Shown in pieces: positions 61,394 through 64,000 of a DNA stretch of 64,000 nucleotides. The first letter of the stretch is position 1. Every line of letters starts with the position of its first letter. Below the pieces are notes generated by a model. That model was not told the origin of the DNA and searched no databases. It saw only the letters and a list, made by a program, of their open reading frames with translations. Made by a program: the position numbers and the translations under genes. Source of the DNA: Agarivorans gilvus (lineage in GTDB: Bacteria > Pseudomonadota > Gammaproteobacteria > Enterobacterales > Celerinatantimonadaceae); NCBI RefSeq assembly GCF_001420915.1, contig NZ_CP013021.1, forward strand, positions 4,188,501-4,252,500. The letters are read 5' to 3'.

Positions 61394-62281
61394 ATGAAGC
61401 GTTTTAGGTTTTGTAGGGTAATGATTTCGCTAGTGATTTTACCTGCATTATCAAAGGCCAGTGAAACCATAGTATGGTACTCCTTAAATTTCTCTCCGGC
61501 ATTTATTGTTGAAGGCCCATACCAAAATCAAGGCTATTTAGATCTTGTCCAGAAAGAAATAGTGAAGGCCTTACCTACTTACCATCATGTTTATAAACAG
61601 GGTAATTTCGCTAGAATTATCAAAGAAATGCAAACCGACGACAATGTATGTAGCGTTTCTTTGTTAAAAACCCCCGAGCGTGAACAGTTCATTGAGTATT
61701 CCATCGCTCATAGCTTAATTTTGGCCAATAGCTTAATCGTTAAAAAAGCCAGTGTTGAAAAACTAATCCCTTACCTTACTAGCAATAATGCGGTTGACCT
61801 TGATTCACTGTTAGGTTCAAGAACCTTTGTTTTAGGTCTAGCTAAAGGGCGAAAATATGGAGCAGAGTTAGACGCCATCCTAAATAAACATCGTGATAGC
61901 GGGCTTATCTATCAGCGAGCTTCAGGAGATCAGTCTAAGGGACTGATCAGAATGCTGCTTAGTGACAGAAGAGATATTGAAGGCATCTTAGGCTACCCTG
62001 AGGAAGCACAATATGTTTTAAAACAATCTCACTTTGATGACAAACAAGTGGTTTCTTATTTAGTTGAAGGGAGTCCGGCTTACATTTTAGGTTACATGGG
62101 CTGCTCTAAGAGTTCGTTAGGACAAACTGTGATAGGCCAAATGGAGTCTCTTATCAAAGAGAATAGGGCGGGTAAATTTGCTGCTTTTTACCAACAGTGG
62201 CAGGCGCAAGCTAACAAAAGTGCTCACCAACAATTGCTGCAACAGGTTTTTATCGACAAGCCTGACGAAAGTTATCAGTAA
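61394..62281 (+). CDS. Periplasmic solute-binding-like protein (TIGR02285-like)
   Basis: The 295-residue exported protein has a signal peptide (FCRVMISLVILPALSKA) and a family 3 solute-binding-like fold. It begins ETIVWYSLNFSPAFIVEGPYQNQGYLDLVQKEI and contains VCSVSLLKTPEREQFIEYS and GYMGCSKSSLGQTVIGQ. It resembles the TIGR02285 group found in Vibrio and Shewanella, which lack linked permeases and may serve as signalling receptors. GGAG lies six bases before the ATG. No transporter genes are nearby. Confidence 0.75.
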   Translation: MKRFRFCRVMISLVILPALSKASETIVWYSLNFSPAFIVEGPYQNQGYLDLVQKEIVKALPTYHHVYKQGNFARIIKEMQTDDNVCSVSLLKTPEREQFIEYSIAHSLILANSLIVKKASVEKLIPYLTSNNAVDLDSLLGSRTFVLGLAKGRKYGAELDAILNKHRDSGLIYQRASGDQSKGLIRMLLSDRRDIEGILGYPEEAQYVLKQSHFDDKQVVSYLVEGSPAYILGYMGCSKSSLGQTVIGQMESLIKENRAGKFAAFYQQWQAQANKSAHQQLLQQVFIDKPDESYQ

Positions 62282-62400
62282 AGGCTTAGTTTGAGTTTTG
62301 CGTCATTCGCTAAGGCGCGGCTCTGTGACTTTTTTGTCGGGGGATTTTTAGCATCACAGATGGTTATTGTTCACTTGCCTTAATCTACACCACACCTGTT

Positions 62401-62445
62401 CACAACAATGCTTAAGACCTAATCAAAATGATTGCCTATGTTGTG
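62401..62445. promoter_or_regulatory. Nested dyads upstream of the WYL regulator gene
   Basis: CACAACA (62401-62407) and TGTTGTG (62439-62445) form an outer inverted repeat, and AATCA-AAA-TGATT (62421-62433) an inner one. They lie 46-90 bases before the start codon. BrxR/CapW-type proteins repress their own promoters through inverted repeats, so this is a candidate operator. The match is short and could be chance. Confidence 0.3.
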
Positions 62446-62490
62446 GCTGCTTGTTAAGCTCTTATTTCTGAATGAGCAAGGATGAGCACA

Positions 62491-63366
62491 ATGGAACTTA
62501 AGGACCTCACTCACGGACAGCGCAGCCGTTTGGCATTTATCGATTTTAGTTTGGAGTATTTTGGCGAAGTGAGTCGGGCTGATTTAATTAGCCGATTTCA
62601 AACTGGTTTGGCGGCAGCCACTCGCGATTTAGCTTCTTATAAGCAACTTGCGCCCAATAATGCCTTGTTAGATCATAAGGCGCGTCGTTATTTGCGGCGT
62701 GACCAGTTTACTCCCTTATTCTCGCATAACCCAGAAGCCATTCTTACCGGGCTTTCGCAAGGTTTTGGTGATGGTTTGTCATTTCCTATGGAGCCTAGCG
62801 AAAGCTGTTTTGATGCAGTGCGTTTAGTTCATCCTAAGGCCGAGTATATAGCGGCGATCATGCGGGCTATTCACCATCGGGTGGCGCTGCAATGTCGTTA
62901 CGTGTCGATTTCTTCGGGTGAAAGCCAGCGCGAAATAGTGCCGCATAGCCTAGTGAATAATGGCCACCGTTGGCACGTACGTGCCTATGACCGTGAAAGC
63001 GCCAGTTTTCGTGACTTTGTGGTGACTCGTTTTACCGATATGCTTATTCTCGATCAGCCCATCAATACCTTGGAAGCACGCCAATATGACAAGCAATGGA
63101 ATCATATTGTGGAGCTAAGTTTAATTGCCCATCCGGCTTTGGCTTATCCGCAAGCCATAGAGTTAGATTATGCCATGCAAGAAGGCCAATTGAAGTTAGA
63201 AGTGCGGGCTGCTTTGGCGGGTTATTTGTTGCGCCAATGGAATGTAGATTGTTCGCCCCAGCATCAACTTAATGGCGGAGAATATCAGCTGGCCTTGAGT
63301 AACGCTCAGGTACTAGAAGGAATACAAGGTTTAGCTATTGCGCCTGGTTGGCAGGGCGCGGCTTAA
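62491..63366 (+). CDS. WYL-domain transcriptional regulator of BrxR/CapW type
   Basis: The 291-residue protein has an N-terminal winged helix (GQRSRLAFIDFSLEYFGEVSRADLISRFQTGLAAATRDLASYKQLAP), a central WYL domain (about residues 125-210; ALQCRYVSISSGESQREIVPHSLVNNGHRWHVRAYD) and a C-terminal WCX-like domain. The arrangement matches regulators that sit at the head of BREX, CBASS and other defence islands. No defence genes are next to it here. ATGs occur at 62482 and 62491; AAGG at 62478-62481 is nine bases from the second, so 62491 is preferred. Confidence 0.88.
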   Translation: MELKDLTHGQRSRLAFIDFSLEYFGEVSRADLISRFQTGLAAATRDLASYKQLAPNNALLDHKARRYLRRDQFTPLFSHNPEAILTGLSQGFGDGLSFPMEPSESCFDAVRLVHPKAEYIAAIMRAIHHRVALQCRYVSISSGESQREIVPHSLVNNGHRWHVRAYDRESASFRDFVVTRFTDMLILDQPINTLEARQYDKQWNHIVELSLIAHPALAYPQAIELDYAMQEGQLKLEVRAALAGYLLRQWNVDCSPQHQLNGGEYQLALSNAQVLEGIQGLAIAPGWQGAA

Positions 63367-63419
63367 GCGTGTCGCCAGTTATTGGGGCGCAAATACTTTT
63401 ACGCCAAAGTTGTTGCGAC

Positions 63420-63797
63420 TTAGTTGCTGTAACAGCTGTCCCAATCGCCGTAGTTGGCGTCTCCGGCCAATACTTGTATGTCTACCTTTCCTAAACAGGC
63501 TTCAATAGTCGCTTGTGCTTGTTGTAGCACCTCGTCTAACTCGGCTTGCTCAGTTAAGTAGTTAATTGCAACATGGTATTGCTGATTGAAGTAGGCGATA
63601 AACAGCTCCCATGATTGTTGTTGCTGGCTATTCGCTAGTGCGGCATCCAGTTCATCAAACTTTTCTATATCGGCGGTAAAGCGCAGTTCAGCGCAGCTTT
63701 GTGCATAAGGGCCAATTGCCATTTTTTTTAAATGGCGAGCTTTATGATGGCGCTTTACTTCGGGTTTTGCCATGTCGGGAACGCTAATAATTTGCAT
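63420..63797 (-). CDS. Hypothetical protein convergent with the WYL regulator gene
   Basis: I do not recognise this 125-residue protein. It begins with a basic segment (AKPEVKRHHKARHLKKMAIGPYAQ) and continues with an acidic, mostly helical part (FDELDAALANSQQQQSWELFIAYFNQQYHVAINYLTEQAELDEVLQQAQ), ending GDANYGDWDSCYSN. It has no membrane segment or signal peptide. AGGTG lies six bases before the ATG. The region 63798-64000 beyond it shows no gene. Confidence 0.65.
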   Translation of the reverse strand: MQIISVPDMAKPEVKRHHKARHLKKMAIGPYAQSCAELRFTADIEKFDELDAALANSQQQQSWELFIAYFNQQYHVAINYLTEQAELDEVLQQAQATIEACLGKVDIQVLAGDANYGDWDSCYSN

Positions 63798-64000
63798 CGA
63801 TTCACCTAGTTATTTTTCAGAATAGGGCAGTCGGAAAAGCGCTGCTCAAGTAAGTTGGCGAGCTTATGCCAGCTTAAGCGAAGGCGCAAGAGAAACTGGA
63901 GTCACTAGCTTCAGGCGCTGAAATATTAAGCTGTATAGTATTGGTTACAGCGCCTTTACGCCTATTCACCCAGCTTGGGGAAAATTGCGATAAGATAAGT

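Noticed and set aside
1..64000. CRISPR arrays, prophage genes, rRNA, integrase or toxin-antitoxin pairs
   Set aside because: I looked for repeats with regular spacers, phage structural genes, rRNA and TA gene pairs on both strands and saw none; the IS is the only clear mobile element.

Overview
The window looks like chromosomal DNA of a marine, facultatively anaerobic gammaproteobacterium of the Alteromonadales/Vibrio neighbourhood. An Agarivorans-like genome would fit, but the genus is inferred from overall gene style only. Supporting signs are E. coli-like mixed-acid fermentation genes (ackA-pta, pflB-pflA, adhE, dcuB), yfbV beside ackA, purU beside ychJ, a class II tRNA-Tyr with encoded CCA, and Vibrio/Shewanella-type DUF families. 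I see no prophage, CRISPR array, rRNA or plasmid functions. One complete insertion sequence (IS110 family, IS1111-like) is present.

Layout. 1-1.7 kb: two DUF1538 membrane proteins plus a P-II-like regulator, followed by a cluster of DnaA-box-like 9-mers. 2-12 kb: fermentation block, with ackA-pta and DUF3360 transporter-pflB-pflA-rlmA on the minus strand and yfbV on the plus strand. 12.6-18.2 kb: polar amino-acid ABC importer, an IadA-like amidohydrolase and a Cys/Met-metabolism PLP enzyme. 18.2-25.8 kb, mostly minus strand: FKBP isomerase, pentapeptide-repeat K+ channel, REC-TPR protein, tRNA-Tyr, purU, ychJ and a REC/DUF3369/degenerate HD-GYP regulator. 25.9-28.7 kb: cobT-cobS-cobC and an LprI-like protein. 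28.8-39.3 kb: lone genes (FabH-like KAS III, M32 carboxypeptidase, smrA, DUF3149, GumN-like, chemoreceptor, SDR, DUF1127/LysR pair, DUF3108). 39.6-43.5 kb: a catalytically dead carboxylesterase-like lipoprotein and an outer-membrane barrel. 44-45.3 kb: the IS. 45.4-54.2 kb: adhE and oppABCDF. 54.5-63.8 kb: dcuB, sugar acetyltransferase, a large TPR-GAF-GGDEF protein, a thioesterase remnant, a solute-binding-like protein, a WYL regulator of BrxR/CapW type and a small unknown.

How it fits together. PFL makes acetyl-CoA and formate from pyruvate. Pta-AckA turns acetyl-CoA into acetate and ATP, AdhE turns it into ethanol and regenerates NAD+, and DcuB exchanges fumarate/succinate. FNR-like sites lie upstream of the DUF3360-pfl operon and of adhE. 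The DUF3360 transporter sits where focA sits in E. coli and is therefore a candidate for moving formate or another fermentation anion.

Points most worth a second look: (1) an rlmA gene whose conserved zinc-binding N-terminus has no AUG/GUG/UUG start and probably begins at AUU; (2) four genes (hisM-like, REC-TPR, cobS, GumN) each broken by one missing base in a C/G run, which looks more like a sequencing artefact than decay; (3) a carboxylesterase-like lipoprotein with all three catalytic residues replaced; (4) an IadA-like protein with altered metal ligands; (5) an IS1111-type element apparently inserted in the U-tract of the adhE terminator, with a candidate bridge-RNA region; (6) the DUF1538/P-II module; (7) an orphan BrxR/CapW-like regulator.
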